A stretch of DNA of 64,000 bases from Tardiphaga robiniae (lineage in GTDB: Bacteria > Pseudomonadota > Alphaproteobacteria > Rhizobiales > Xanthobacteraceae): the NCBI RefSeq assembly GCF_013359755.1, contig NZ_JABMCJ010000063.1:45640-109639 (forward strand), in the 5' to 3' direction. Under the pieces are notes generated by a model. That model saw only the letters and a program-made list of their open reading frames with translations. It was not told the DNA's origin and did no database searches. This document shows positions 7,638 through 15,983 of this stretch, piece by piece (position 1 is the stretch's first letter; the number at the start of each line of letters is the position of its first letter). The translations under genes were made by a program, and so were the position numbers.

Positions 7638-9191
7638 TTAGCTGCGCAGCGACTCCGCCAGCTTGTGTTTGAGGATCTTGCCAGTGGACGTGGCCGGCAG
7701 CGCCGGCAGCACGATGATCTCGGACGGGCGCTTGTAGGATGTCAGTTGAGGGCTGACATGCGCGATCAGGTCGTCGGCGGTCGTCTCGGTACCCTGAAGA
7801 AGCTGCACGAAGGCCACGACCTCCTCGTTGCCCTCGACGGGTCGGCCGACGACCGCGCATTGCACCACGGAGGGATGCGTGCTTAGCACCGCTTCGATTT
7901 CCGCCGGGTAGACATTGAAGCCGGACCGGATGATCATTTCTTTCGTGCGGCCTACGATATAGAGGCAGTCGCCTTCGAAGCGCGCCAAGTCGCCCGTGTT
8001 GAACCATCCGTCCGGATCGATCGCCTTTGCCGTGAGATCAGGCGCGCGGTAGTAGCCGCGCATCACGTTGCGACCACGGACATGAAGCTCACCGACCTCA
8101 CCCGCGGGCTTCGCCGCGCCATCCATTCCCAAGATCTTCGCTTCGATGCCAGGCAACAGTGGCCCCACAGCCTGGTCGTCGCGCGGGGCATCGATGCGCA
8201 CCCCCGACAGTCCGGGCGAGCACTCGGTGATCCCGTAACCGTTAAGCAACGGAAGCCCAAGCTCCTGCTGCACTCGGGACTTGAGATCGAGATCAAGCGG
8301 CGCCCCAGCCACAGCAATGAGGCGCAGCGAACCTGGATCGAGCCTCTCCAGACTGTTGACAGCTTTGTGCTCCAATAGCCGCTGATAGGTGGCAGGAACG
8401 CCGTTGAGGATGGTAATGCCCTCTTCCGCGATCGCCTTCGCCAGTGCGGCCGGATCATACTTGGCGACCAGCCTGACAGTGGCGCCGGTCATCAACGTCA
8501 TGACCAGCAACGATATCCCCACGATGTGCGAGATCGGCAGCACGATGTACTGCTTGTCCGCGGGTGTCATGCGACGAATTTCGGCCGTCGTCATCGCGCT
8601 GACGAGGAGATTCTCATGCGTCAGCATCACGCCCTTCGGCGTGCCGGTCGTACCGGACGTGTAGATCAGGACGGCGACTTGGTCCTTCGCGCGTTCCTCG
8701 ACCGGTTCGGGAGACGTCTCCCTATTAAGTGCCGTGATCGCGATTTCGGAAAGAGGGCCAATTGTCTGGACCTGAGCCTCGTACCGCGTGGCATGGGTGA
8801 CCGCTTCCTTCGAAACGCCGACGGTAAGCAGCACGCGCCTGGCGCCGCTGTGATCCCTGATCTGATCCAATTCGCGTGCGGACAGCCGCGGATTCACGAC
8901 GATGGCCCAGACGTCGAGACGGCTTGCCGCCAGAAGAAGGCCAGCGAGAGCAATGCTGTTTTCGCTGACGATCATTAGTCGATCGCCCGGCCTCATGCCG
9001 ATTTCCGTCAGATCCCGCGCGATGTCGGCGACCGCGTCGCGCAGGTGGCCGTAGGTCCAGGATCCCCCATCTTCGACTAGCGCGACCCGGGTCGGCGTTT
9101 CCGCCGCATGTCGATCGATGACGCTATGGATGCGGCGAGGTAGCGAGGCAAGTATGCGGGTCGCGTCGTCCAGCTCTACCATCTTCAACAT
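7638..9191 (-). CDS. AMP-forming acyl-CoA synthetase / ligase
   Basis: A 517-aa class I adenylate-forming enzyme. Motifs are the P-loop LIYTSGTTGTPKGVMLTH, NGYGITECSPG, DGWFNTGDLARF, the hinge region IVGRTKEMIIRSGFNVYPAE and the C-terminal Lys loop TSTGKILKHKL. The start at 9191 is chosen because GGGAGGACAAAA precedes that ATG; a longer frame begins 18 bases upstream without one. It activates a carboxylic acid to its CoA thioester and is the entry step of this operon. The acid is unknown: the neighbouring isomerase and dehydrogenase pair suggest a cyclic or aromatic-derived acid. Confidence 0.93.
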   Translation of the reverse strand: MLKMVELDDATRILASLPRRIHSVIDRHAAETPTRVALVEDGGSWTYGHLRDAVADIARDLTEIGMRPGDRLMIVSENSIALAGLLLAASRLDVWAIVVNPRLSARELDQIRDHSGARRVLLTVGVSKEAVTHATRYEAQVQTIGPLSEIAITALNRETSPEPVEERAKDQVAVLIYTSGTTGTPKGVMLTHENLLVSAMTTAEIRRMTPADKQYIVLPISHIVGISLLVMTLMTGATVRLVAKYDPAALAKAIAEEGITILNGVPATYQRLLEHKAVNSLERLDPGSLRLIAVAGAPLDLDLKSRVQQELGLPLLNGYGITECSPGLSGVRIDAPRDDQAVGPLLPGIEAKILGMDGAAKPAGEVGELHVRGRNVMRGYYRAPDLTAKAIDPDGWFNTGDLARFEGDCLYIVGRTKEMIIRSGFNVYPAEIEAVLSTHPSVVQCAVVGRPVEGNEEVVAFVQLLQGTETTADDLIAHVSPQLTSYKRPSEIIVLPALPATSTGKILKHKLAESLRS

Positions 9192-9248
9192 TTTTGTCCT
9201 CCCTGGCAACAGCCGCTTTGGCGCGGCTTCTATCGATTATTGAATTAC

Positions 9249-9887
9249 CTAGGCTATTCTCGACCTGAGCGCGGACCTCTGCTCGACGATCGCTTCTTCG
9301 ACGTCCCTGAGACTGTCCTTACCGAAGAAGATCTCGCTTCCGACAAAGAAGGTTGGCGACCCGAACGACCCGCGAGCAACCGCGTCATTCGTGTCCTTGA
9401 TGAGTTTCTGCTTGACGTCGTCCTGCTGCGCCCGCGCGATCAACCTGTCGATGTCGATGCCGGAGGACCTGAAGGCCGCGGCGAAGACTTCGGGGTCGTC
9501 CATCTTCTTCGGCTCTTCCCACATGTGATGGTAGGCCGCGGTGAAATACGGCTCGAACACGCCTTCGAACCGGGCCGCGACCGCGCCGCGCATCAACATC
9601 AACGTGTTGACCGGGAAAAAAGGGTTGCTCTTGAATTTCACAATGCCGTGCCGCCGGATGAACCGCTCCGCCTCAAGCTTCTGGTATTCAGGCTTGTTCT
9701 TGATACCGCGCAAGGATTCCGCGGGCGACATGTTGCCGGTGGCCTTGTAAATGCCGCCTAACAGGACGGGAACGTACTCGAATTTAATGCCGGTACGACG
9801 CTCGATGTCAGGCAGGGCCGCTTCGGCAAGATACGCGTTCGGACTACCGAAATCGAAATGGAATTCTGGCTTCAGCCGGTCGGTCAC
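9249..9887 (-). CDS. 2-hydroxychromene-2-carboxylate isomerase / DsbA-like family
   Basis: A 212-aa thioredoxin-fold protein of the HCCA isomerase (kappa-GST-like) family. The N-terminal FHFDFGSPNAYLAEAALPD holds the Ser that replaces the redox Cys and binds glutathione or substrate, followed by PVLLGGIYKATGN and the C-terminal RGSFGSPTFFVGSEIFFGKD. The named enzyme isomerises chromene carboxylates during naphthalene degradation; many relatives have other substrates. It is the first gene of the eight-gene acyl-CoA operon, directly behind a promoter with an inverted repeat. Confidence 0.88.
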   Translation of the reverse strand: MTDRLKPEFHFDFGSPNAYLAEAALPDIERRTGIKFEYVPVLLGGIYKATGNMSPAESLRGIKNKPEYQKLEAERFIRRHGIVKFKSNPFFPVNTLMLMRGAVAARFEGVFEPYFTAAYHHMWEEPKKMDDPEVFAAAFRSSGIDIDRLIARAQQDDVKQKLIKDTNDAVARGSFGSPTFFVGSEIFFGKDSLRDVEEAIVEQRSALRSRIA

Positions 9888-9941
9888 ACGCGCCTCCTCT
9901 ACGATCTTCGTGGGCGAGATCGAGCGTCCGCCCTTACATCA

Positions 9942-9970
9942 ACGATAGAGTTCTGTTTTAGAACTGTCAA
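9942..9970 (-). promoter_or_regulatory. promoter of the acyl-CoA operon with operator inside the spacer
   Basis: On the minus strand a perfect -35 TTGACA (9965-9970) and a -10-like TATCGT (9942-9947) stand 17 bases apart. The spacer is filled by the inverted repeat AGTTCT-GTTTT-AGAACT (9949-9965), with perfect 6-bp arms. A protein bound there would block polymerase. The same repeat core, GTTCT-N5-AGAAC, recurs in the promoter of the binding-protein gene at 11.9 kb. The HxlR gene starts about 100 bases away on the other strand and is the obvious candidate regulator. Confidence 0.7.
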
Positions 9971-10068
9971 TCGACAAAATCATGCAGGACCCGCAAAAGC
10001 GATATCTCTATTGTTTTGAGGTACGTACCAAAATAGAATGCAGCGAACACGCCGTCCGGAGAGACTGA

Positions 10069-10566
10069 ATGAAATGGGATGCACTTGAGGAGGAGCCGTG
10101 CTCGCTGGCACGTACTGTCGCAGTCATCGGCGACCGCTGGAGTCTGATGATTTTGCGCGAGTGCTTCCTGCGCAAGCGTAGGTTCGACGCCTTCCAGGCG
10201 TCGCTCGGAATCACGCGACATCTGCTGGCCGACCGACTCAAGAAGCTCGTTCGCTTCGGCGTTCTACGGCGCATTCCTTATATGGAAGCGCCTAAGCGGT
10301 ACGAATACATTCTGACGCAGAAGGGTCTCGACCTCTACCCGATCATCATGTCGATCGTCCATTGGGGCAACATCCATATGGTCGACTCGCGTGGCAGGCC
10401 GATGCTTCATGAGCACAAAACATGCGGCAAGCATTTCGACCCGCTTATGATTTGCTCGGAGTGCGGTGAGCCGGTGCTCGCCAAGGAAGTCCAGGTCCAT
10501 CCAGGTCCCGGAGCTCGCGAGGCCGTTGCATCCAAAGGAAGAAAGACTAAAGCAAGCCCCGCTTGA
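10069..10566 (+). CDS. HxlR-family transcriptional regulator
   Basis: A 165-aa protein with an HxlR winged helix-turn-helix: CSLARTVAVIGDRWSLMILR, FDAFQASLGITRHLLADRLK, then the wing RRIPYMEAPKRYEYILTQKG. HxlR proteins are dimers that sense reactive or metabolic ligands. The tail has three Cys (TCGKHFD and MICSECGEP), a possible metal or redox site typical of longer members. GGAGAGACTGA precedes the start. It is transcribed divergently from the acyl-CoA operon and convergently with the binding-protein gene, both of which carry the proposed operator. Confidence 0.9.
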   Translation: MKWDALEEEPCSLARTVAVIGDRWSLMILRECFLRKRRFDAFQASLGITRHLLADRLKKLVRFGVLRRIPYMEAPKRYEYILTQKGLDLYPIIMSIVHWGNIHMVDSRGRPMLHEHKTCGKHFDPLMICSECGEPVLAKEVQVHPGPGAREAVASKGRKTKASPA

Positions 10567-10607
10567 TTCCTTGGCCCATCCGCCCGCTGTTGGGACGGAC
10601 CAAGGAA
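10567..10607. terminator. bidirectional hairpin between convergent genes
   Basis: Arms TTCCTTGG (10567-10574) and CCAAGGAA (10600-10607) pair perfectly around an inner partly paired loop (CCCA against TGGG). It lies exactly between the HxlR stop (10566) and the binding-protein stop (10617) of convergent genes, so it probably ends both transcripts. There is no long T run. Confidence 0.6.
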
Positions 10608-10616
10608 ATGTCCTGG

Positions 10617-11822
10617 TCACTCCGAGCTTGCGTCCAGCACCTCGCCAAACGGCTCCCAGCTCGTTCCGCTCCAGCGCTGCAACTGTAGCTGTGTCCAGAC
10701 CATGTTATTGGTTGGACTGGTGTTGATCCGGATGCCGGGTGCGGCCACCGGCAACGCCATGTCGTGGATGGCCTTTGCCTGTATCACGATGTTCTTCCGC
10801 GACAGATCGTCCCCACATTGCTTGAGGATCTGCTCCAATATCATGCCCTGCATGTAGCCCGTCAGGTAACTGGTGTTGCTGTAATCCGAGCCGGGCAGAT
10901 ACTTTTCGAAAAAGACCTTGTAAGCCTTCACGCCATCGTCGTTCTCCCATCGCACGTCCGAAGGGTCTTTGCTGATGGTGCCGACGACGACGCCTACGGA
11001 TTTGTCCAGTCCCGCCGGACGCAGCGTGCCTCCGACCGAACTGGACGGAAAGTTGATGACAACCGTCGCCTTCCAGCCGATCTCGGAAGCCTTTCGGATG
11101 GCCTGTGCGGCGAACTTTGGCGTGCCGGCGATGAAGAGCGCTTCGGCACCTGAGCTCTTGAGATTGACGACCTGCGAGTCGACCGTCGGCTCCGACACTT
11201 CGTAGGCAGCAGTTACGACGCGCTTGTCGAAATCCGCCTTCATGAACGAGCGGAAAGCGTTCACGTAGTCCTTACCCAAGTCGTCGTTCTGGTAAAGGAT
11301 CGCGTATTTCGCCGTCGGTAGCGCTTTGTTCAAGAACTTCGCATAGATCTTACCTTCGGTGTCGTAGCTGACCAGTCCGGTTGTGGTCAGCGGAAACTCC
11401 TTCCCATCGGTGAACTTGCTTGAACCGCTCACCACAGCAATGCTGGGTACGCCCTTTCCTTTAAGGTATTTGGCGACGGCAGTATTTCCCGCTGTCCCGA
11501 GCTGGCCGAAGATGAAGGACACTTCGTCGCTCTCGACGAGACGCCGGACATGCTCGACGGCTTTCGGTGGGCTGTAGGCATCATCCAGAGCAATGTAGTT
11601 GATCTTTCGGCCGTTGATGCCTCCGCGATCGTTGATGGATTGGACGTAGGCGGCCAAGCCTTTGCCCGTCAGCCCGATGGAGGAGGCCGGACCGCTAAAT
11701 GGGTACACCCCTCCGATTTTTATCTCTCCGGACGTGACGCCGGGAGCGTCTGCCGCGCGGGCCTCCGAGCAGCCAACCAAGCAGGCAAGCGACATCGCTA
11801 ACGCAGTCGATATTCGACGCAT
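10617..11822 (-). CDS. ABC transporter substrate-binding protein, Leu/Ile/Val type, orphan
   Basis: A 401-aa type-1 periplasmic binding protein. The N-terminus has an export signal; LVGC near residue 17 fits a lipobox, while SEARAADA would fit a signal-peptidase I site, so anchoring is undecided. The mature start GEIKIGGVYPFSGPASSIG and NDRGGINGRKINYIALDD are typical of LivK-like proteins, here of the group found with aromatic or acyl-acid catabolism. GGGGAGGATTACG precedes the ATG. No permease or ATPase gene adjoins it, so it must use a transporter encoded elsewhere. Its promoter shares the operator of the acyl-CoA operon. Confidence 0.9.
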   Translation of the reverse strand: MRRISTALAMSLACLVGCSEARAADAPGVTSGEIKIGGVYPFSGPASSIGLTGKGLAAYVQSINDRGGINGRKINYIALDDAYSPPKAVEHVRRLVESDEVSFIFGQLGTAGNTAVAKYLKGKGVPSIAVVSGSSKFTDGKEFPLTTTGLVSYDTEGKIYAKFLNKALPTAKYAILYQNDDLGKDYVNAFRSFMKADFDKRVVTAAYEVSEPTVDSQVVNLKSSGAEALFIAGTPKFAAQAIRKASEIGWKATVVINFPSSSVGGTLRPAGLDKSVGVVVGTISKDPSDVRWENDDGVKAYKVFFEKYLPGSDYSNTSYLTGYMQGMILEQILKQCGDDLSRKNIVIQAKAIHDMALPVAAPGIRINTSPTNNMVWTQLQLQRWSGTSWEPFGEVLDASSE

Positions 11823-11910
11823 CGTAATCCTCCCCTGAAGCTCGCCGAGTAACAGGTACGGCGGCGTGCGATCATTCGATCGCGATTTTCGGCTGAACGC
11901 CGACGCCTGA

Positions 11911-11940
11911 ATTAGTCAGTTCTTTTTTAGAACCTGTCAA
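11911..11940 (-). promoter_or_regulatory. promoter of the binding-protein gene with the same operator repeat
   Basis: On the minus strand there is a -35 TTGACA (11935-11940), an 18-base spacer and a -10-like ACTAAT (11911-11916). The spacer holds GTTCT-TTTTT-AGAAC (11919-11933), the same five-base arms and five-base gap as at 9950-9964, in the same position just downstream of -35. Confidence 0.65.
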
Positions 11941-12238
11941 TGGTGATTTCGGACCGCCTCCCCCTCCGCCTACCGTGCGCGCAACATTTCAAAGTCGGCT
12001 TTGCGCCAGGAGCTGCCAATCGCCCAAGCTGAGCCGAAAAGCCCACTGCTTCACGATAGCTCGTAGCTGTCGTATCACCAGCCGCATAGCCGCCAATTAG
12101 AGGCACATGGGGGCACCAACCGACTGAGCCCCACCTTCCAGCCCGTTTCGTTTCCACGGTCGCAGTTTGGCGTTGGCGCCGGGTTGATGTCACTCATTGC
12201 AGAATGGCGAGATCACACCGAGTTAGCTGATCGCCGAT
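11941..12238. other. intergenic, no gene seen
   Basis: About 300 bases between the binding-protein promoter and the palindrome at 12239. Frames here are short, without Shine-Dalgarno sequences or protein-like composition. I see nothing else in it. Confidence 0.4.
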
Positions 12239-12272
12239 GACTGTATAGGAAATTGCAGTTTCCTATACAGTC
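12239..12272. repeat. perfect 14-bp inverted repeat with 6-base loop
   Basis: GACTGTATAGGAAA (12239-12252) and TTTCCTATACAGTC (12259-12272) flank TTGCAG; pairing continues beyond one mismatch outward. It is AT-rich against its surroundings. It lies 100 bases past the SDR stop at the end of the amide operon, but no T run follows on either strand. It could be an operator, an RNA-stabilising hairpin or a remnant of a mobile element. Confidence 0.6.
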
Positions 12273-12372
12273 GTCAGCGTGGATGAATTCTCATGTTTCT
12301 TAGTTCAGCAATGATCGTCGAACTATCCCGCTCCTCGAACTGATCGCGCCTCGTTTCGAAGCGGGTTCAGAG

Positions 12373-13128
12373 CTACACGGCCCTCGTCAGAGCACCGTCG
12401 ATGATGAGGTTGGTACCCGAGATGCGGCTCGCGATAGGGCTAGCCACGAACACGACTCCGGCTGCCACTTCCTCCGCGGTTCCCATTCGACCGGTCGGAT
12501 TCAAGCTCATGGCCGTCTTGTAAAGTTCGGGCGAGCCGTGTTCGATGCCCTGCCATATGCCGCCTTCGAAATAGGTGTTGCCGGGCGACACCGCGTTGAC
12601 GCGGACGCCTTTGCCGGCGAGCTGATTGCTCAATCCCTTGGCATAGTGGATCAGTGCAGCCTTGAAGGCGCCGTAAGAGCCGGCGGCGAAATCGACCTCG
12701 AACCCGGAGACGCTGGAGACGATGACAATCGACGGCGTCTTCGATTTTTCCAGATAGGGAAGCGCGGCCGCCACCGCATTGACCGTGTGCATCATGTCGA
12801 TGCGGAATGACTTTTCCCAGGTTTCCGCGGTATCGCCGACCGCCAGTGCGCTGACATTGCATACGAGGATATCGACGCCGCCGAGCTCGGCGGCCGCGCC
12901 GTCAACCCATTGCTTGAGGGCGACGGGATCGGCGACATCGGTCGACTTGCCCCAGGCCTTGACGCTCTTCGCCTGCAAGGCCGCAACGACGCTGTCGATC
13001 TGCACTTGCTGTCGCGCGCAAATGGCGACGTTGGCGCCCTCGCTAGCGAACATGTCCGCAATCGCACGACCGATTCCCTTACTTCCGCCCGTCACCAGAG
13101 CGTTCGTGCCCTTCAATCCCAGATCCAT
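12373..13128 (-). CDS. SDR-family oxidoreductase, intact active site
   Basis: A 251-aa classical short-chain dehydrogenase. It shows the NAD(P) loop VTGGSKGIGRAIADMFASEG, the VSSVSG Ser region, YGAFK (Tyr and Lys present) and the C-terminal ISGTNLIIDGALTRAV. GAGGAGTGAACC precedes the start. The gene begins 47 bases after the double-nitrilase stop on the same strand, so it may be the last gene of the amide operon. Its substrate is unknown. Confidence 0.9.
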   Translation of the reverse strand: MDLGLKGTNALVTGGSKGIGRAIADMFASEGANVAICARQQVQIDSVVAALQAKSVKAWGKSTDVADPVALKQWVDGAAAELGGVDILVCNVSALAVGDTAETWEKSFRIDMMHTVNAVAAALPYLEKSKTPSIVIVSSVSGFEVDFAAGSYGAFKAALIHYAKGLSNQLAGKGVRVNAVSPGNTYFEGGIWQGIEHGSPELYKTAMSLNPTGRMGTAEEVAAGVVFVASPIASRISGTNLIIDGALTRAV

Positions 13129-13175
13129 GGTTCACTCCTCGGTTGAGATGCCTGACTGCTCGGCTTGCACGATTG

Positions 13176-14933
13176 TCATCGGTGCTCTCGCGCGTACCAC
13201 CCCGCAGCCTTCGTGATCAACCCGCGGTAGCTGTGCGGCATCCGCATAGCAACCAGATCTTTCCGGCGCACAACGTTGGTCGGATAGACGGTGTCGAGAT
13301 TCGTGGTGTCCACCACCGCCGTCGCCGTCCCTTCGGTATCCGCCGCGATGGCTTCCCGACGCGGAAACTCGAAGGTGTCGGGGCCGAACACGCCGCTGAG
13401 GCCTGGATATCCGTTGCCGGGATCGAACACATTCGAGAACGCAAAAAACACGTTGTTCTCGCCGGCGCGAACCCGGAAGTGATGCCAGTGATAGAGATCG
13501 GCGCCGGTCGGGATCGGATAGTTCTGCGACACAAGCGATCCCACATGCGGGGTGCTGAAACGTTCCTTAATCGCTGCCGCGCAGACGATGAGATCACACC
13601 CCTTCAGCGCAAGGATGCGGCCGGCTTCAGGAAACGATGCATCGTGACCGATCAGAAGGCCGATGCGCCCGACCGACGTGTCGGCCACCACCCAGTCATC
13701 GCCGTGACGCGCCCAGGCACGCTCGGATTCCGTCAAGTGGGTCTTGCGGTAAACCGCGACAAGGCCTTCTGGCCCGATCAGGCACGCGCTGTTGTAGATC
13801 GCATCGCCGTTACGCTCGGCGATGCCGACGACAAGATACACCTTGAGCTGGGCGGCCAGACGGCAGAGCTGATCGGTCTCCGGCCCCGGAACAGTCTGCG
13901 CTCGCGCGCCGGGATTGTTGAGGCCGCTCAGCGCGAGTTCCGGAAACACGACGAGGTCGGCCTTGCCCTCAAGCTCCGCCTGCCGCGCAAGCGAGGTGAT
14001 GCGCGCGAGATTTGCTTCGACGTCATCACCGGGACTCATCTGCGCGACCGCAACCCGCGACGTCCGCCCCGTCGGCCAGGGCTTGTGGCCGTACAACTTG
14101 AAGAAATCGCGAGGATTCCAGCTGAACGTATTGGACAGCAGCCCCGCATAGAGTTCGGGGCGGCGCTGAGAGAACACGGCTTCACCGCCAACACGCCGCG
14201 CGCGGGACGCGTCCAGATCCATGTCAGCTAGTGCGAAGCCGTCCCCGCCATCGATCAGGGCCGCAATTGTTCCGTCCGGCGCGATCACGCAACTGCCGCC
14301 GCTGAACTGGACGGTGCGTTCAAGTCCCCACCGATTGCTTTCGATCAGATAGCAACCGTTCTCGAACGCCCGGCTGATCCAATACGGAGCCGGTGTGCGC
14401 TCAGCGAGCCAGTTCGAGATATGGCAGATCACGTCGGCGCCCTGCAAGGCGACGAGACGCGCGGTCTCCACAAAGTGGATGTCCATGCAGATCAGCAGCG
14501 CGATGCGCCCGATCGGCGTGTCTAAGACCTGATGGCCGAGATCGCCTGCCGCCGACCATTTCGGCTCCGCAATATAGGGATGCGTCTTGCGATGCTGGCC
14601 AATCACACCTTCGGGTCCGATCAGCACCGCAGAGTTGAAATAGATGCTGTCGCTATCGACCTCCGGCATGCCGACAACAATGTAGCAGTCATGTTTCCGC
14701 GCGAGCGCTGCGAAGCGATCCGTGGTCGGCCCCGGGATCGTCTCGACGAACGGTGCGACCTCAGCCCGGTCGAACCAGCAATAGCCCGTGGTGCCCATCT
14801 CCGGCGTAACGATGAGCCGGGCGCCCGCTGTCGCCGCCGCTTCGCAGAGTTCGAGCAGCCGCGCGATATTGCGCTCCTTCTCGAACATGGTCGGTTCGAA
14901 CTGAACCGTGGCAACCTTGTGCACGCGCGACAT
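13176..14933 (-). CDS. tandem nitrilase-superfamily protein, second domain lacking the catalytic Cys
   Basis: A 585-aa protein made of two carbon-nitrogen hydrolase domains (about 5-265 and 292-560); single-domain members have about 260-340 aa. Domain 1 has a full triad: Glu45 in TPEMGTTGY, Lys116 in HRKTHPY, Cys149 in LLICMDIHF. Domain 2 keeps Glu332 (FPELALSG) and Lys397 (YRKTHL), but the Cys position reads LLIGHDASFPE, with Gly429 instead of Cys. So one domain should hydrolyse a nitrile or amide, and the other is probably structural or regulatory. It follows formamidase by 15 bases in the AmiC/AmiR operon, which points to short nitriles or amides as nitrogen sources. Confidence 0.9.
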   Translation of the reverse strand: MSRVHKVATVQFEPTMFEKERNIARLLELCEAAATAGARLIVTPEMGTTGYCWFDRAEVAPFVETIPGPTTDRFAALARKHDCYIVVGMPEVDSDSIYFNSAVLIGPEGVIGQHRKTHPYIAEPKWSAAGDLGHQVLDTPIGRIALLICMDIHFVETARLVALQGADVICHISNWLAERTPAPYWISRAFENGCYLIESNRWGLERTVQFSGGSCVIAPDGTIAALIDGGDGFALADMDLDASRARRVGGEAVFSQRRPELYAGLLSNTFSWNPRDFFKLYGHKPWPTGRTSRVAVAQMSPGDDVEANLARITSLARQAELEGKADLVVFPELALSGLNNPGARAQTVPGPETDQLCRLAAQLKVYLVVGIAERNGDAIYNSACLIGPEGLVAVYRKTHLTESERAWARHGDDWVVADTSVGRIGLLIGHDASFPEAGRILALKGCDLIVCAAAIKERFSTPHVGSLVSQNYPIPTGADLYHWHHFRVRAGENNVFFAFSNVFDPGNGYPGLSGVFGPDTFEFPRREAIAADTEGTATAVVDTTNLDTVYPTNVVRRKDLVAMRMPHSYRGLITKAAGWYAREHR

Positions 14934-14948
14934 GATCGGCTTACCCTT

Positions 14949-15938
14949 TTAGACCAAAAATGATTTCTTGATCGAAGCGCCGAGCGTATATTTCGGATCC
15001 ACCATGTTGCCGAGCCGGACGCGGCCGGTCTGGGTCAGTAGCATGTAGGCATCGATCTCCTCAAAGCCGTAATCGGCCGTCATCCAACGGCAAAGCTCGC
15101 GATAGGCGATGCGCGCAGCATCTTCCATCGGCCGCGCCGAGCCGATCGTCATGATGAAGTCGTTGGTCTCCAGCCGCGGCCAAGCAATGCTCCAGCCCTT
15201 GATCAGATCAATCTGGACCGTGGTCACGGTCGGATGCTCGATCGCGACGCCGCAGAGTTCGCCGTCGCCCTGCGCCGCGTGGCAGTCACCGAGATAGAGC
15301 AACGCGCCCTTGGTATTGACCGGCAGATAGATCACCGCACCGACACCGACGTCGGGCAGGTCCATGTTGCCGCCGTAATAGTCCGGCACCAGCGACGAAA
15401 TCGCCTCGATCTCCGGCGAAGTGCCGATGGTGCCGATGAACGGCTCATAGGGCAGCGTGATCTTGTCGTTCCATTTGGTGCCGTTCTCGAGAGTGATCTC
15501 GAGCTTCTTGACGCGCTCGGGCAAAGCCGGATTGAGCAACGCGGTCTGGCCGGTGCCGACCAGCCCGCCGAATTCCGGCATGACGACAGTGGTGCCGCGC
15601 GGTTGCGGCCCACGCGGCACGATGCTCTCGATATAGACCGCGAGCGTATCGCCCTTCTCGGCTCCGTTGATCCAGATCGGCCCGTTCTGCGGGTTGAGAA
15701 AGGGAAAGTTGAGAATCTTCGAGGGGATGTCGGTCTCGTGCTTGATGGCGCCCTCGAACGCATCATGGGTTTCGGCGGAGACCACAGCGCCGGGATCGAC
15801 CGTCAGCACAGGCCCTACGTAAGGGCCATAGACATAGTGGTACTTGCCCTGATCCTGTTCGGTGATCATGTGATGGGTGCCGGGTTTTCCCTTGGCGACG
15901 CCCTTGCTCGCCATGATCGAATTTTCCTGCCAGGCCAT
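14949..15938 (-). CDS. fmdA: formamidase (acetamidase/formamidase family)
   Basis: A 329-aa member of the FmdA/AmdA family, which hydrolyses formamide or other short amides to ammonia and the acid. Typical segments are GPVLTVDPGAVVSAETHDAF, the metal-binding region GDCHAAQGDGELCGVAIE and FIMTIGSARPMEDAARIAYR. AAGGAGTGAATCG gives a strong ribosome site. It lies directly downstream of the ABC importer genes, the layout of formamide-use operons such as fmd of Methylophilus. A slightly longer amide substrate cannot be excluded. Confidence 0.92.
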   Translation of the reverse strand: MAWQENSIMASKGVAKGKPGTHHMITEQDQGKYHYVYGPYVGPVLTVDPGAVVSAETHDAFEGAIKHETDIPSKILNFPFLNPQNGPIWINGAEKGDTLAVYIESIVPRGPQPRGTTVVMPEFGGLVGTGQTALLNPALPERVKKLEITLENGTKWNDKITLPYEPFIGTIGTSPEIEAISSLVPDYYGGNMDLPDVGVGAVIYLPVNTKGALLYLGDCHAAQGDGELCGVAIEHPTVTTVQIDLIKGWSIAWPRLETNDFIMTIGSARPMEDAARIAYRELCRWMTADYGFEEIDAYMLLTQTGRVRLGNMVDPKYTLGASIKKSFLV

Positions 15939-15983
15939 CGATTCACTCCTTCGTCTCTGTGTTGTTATGGGCGTGGGTTGGTT

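Noticed and set aside
13143..14231. Plus-strand 362-codon frame
   Set aside because: Antisense of the double nitrilase; no domain or start signal.
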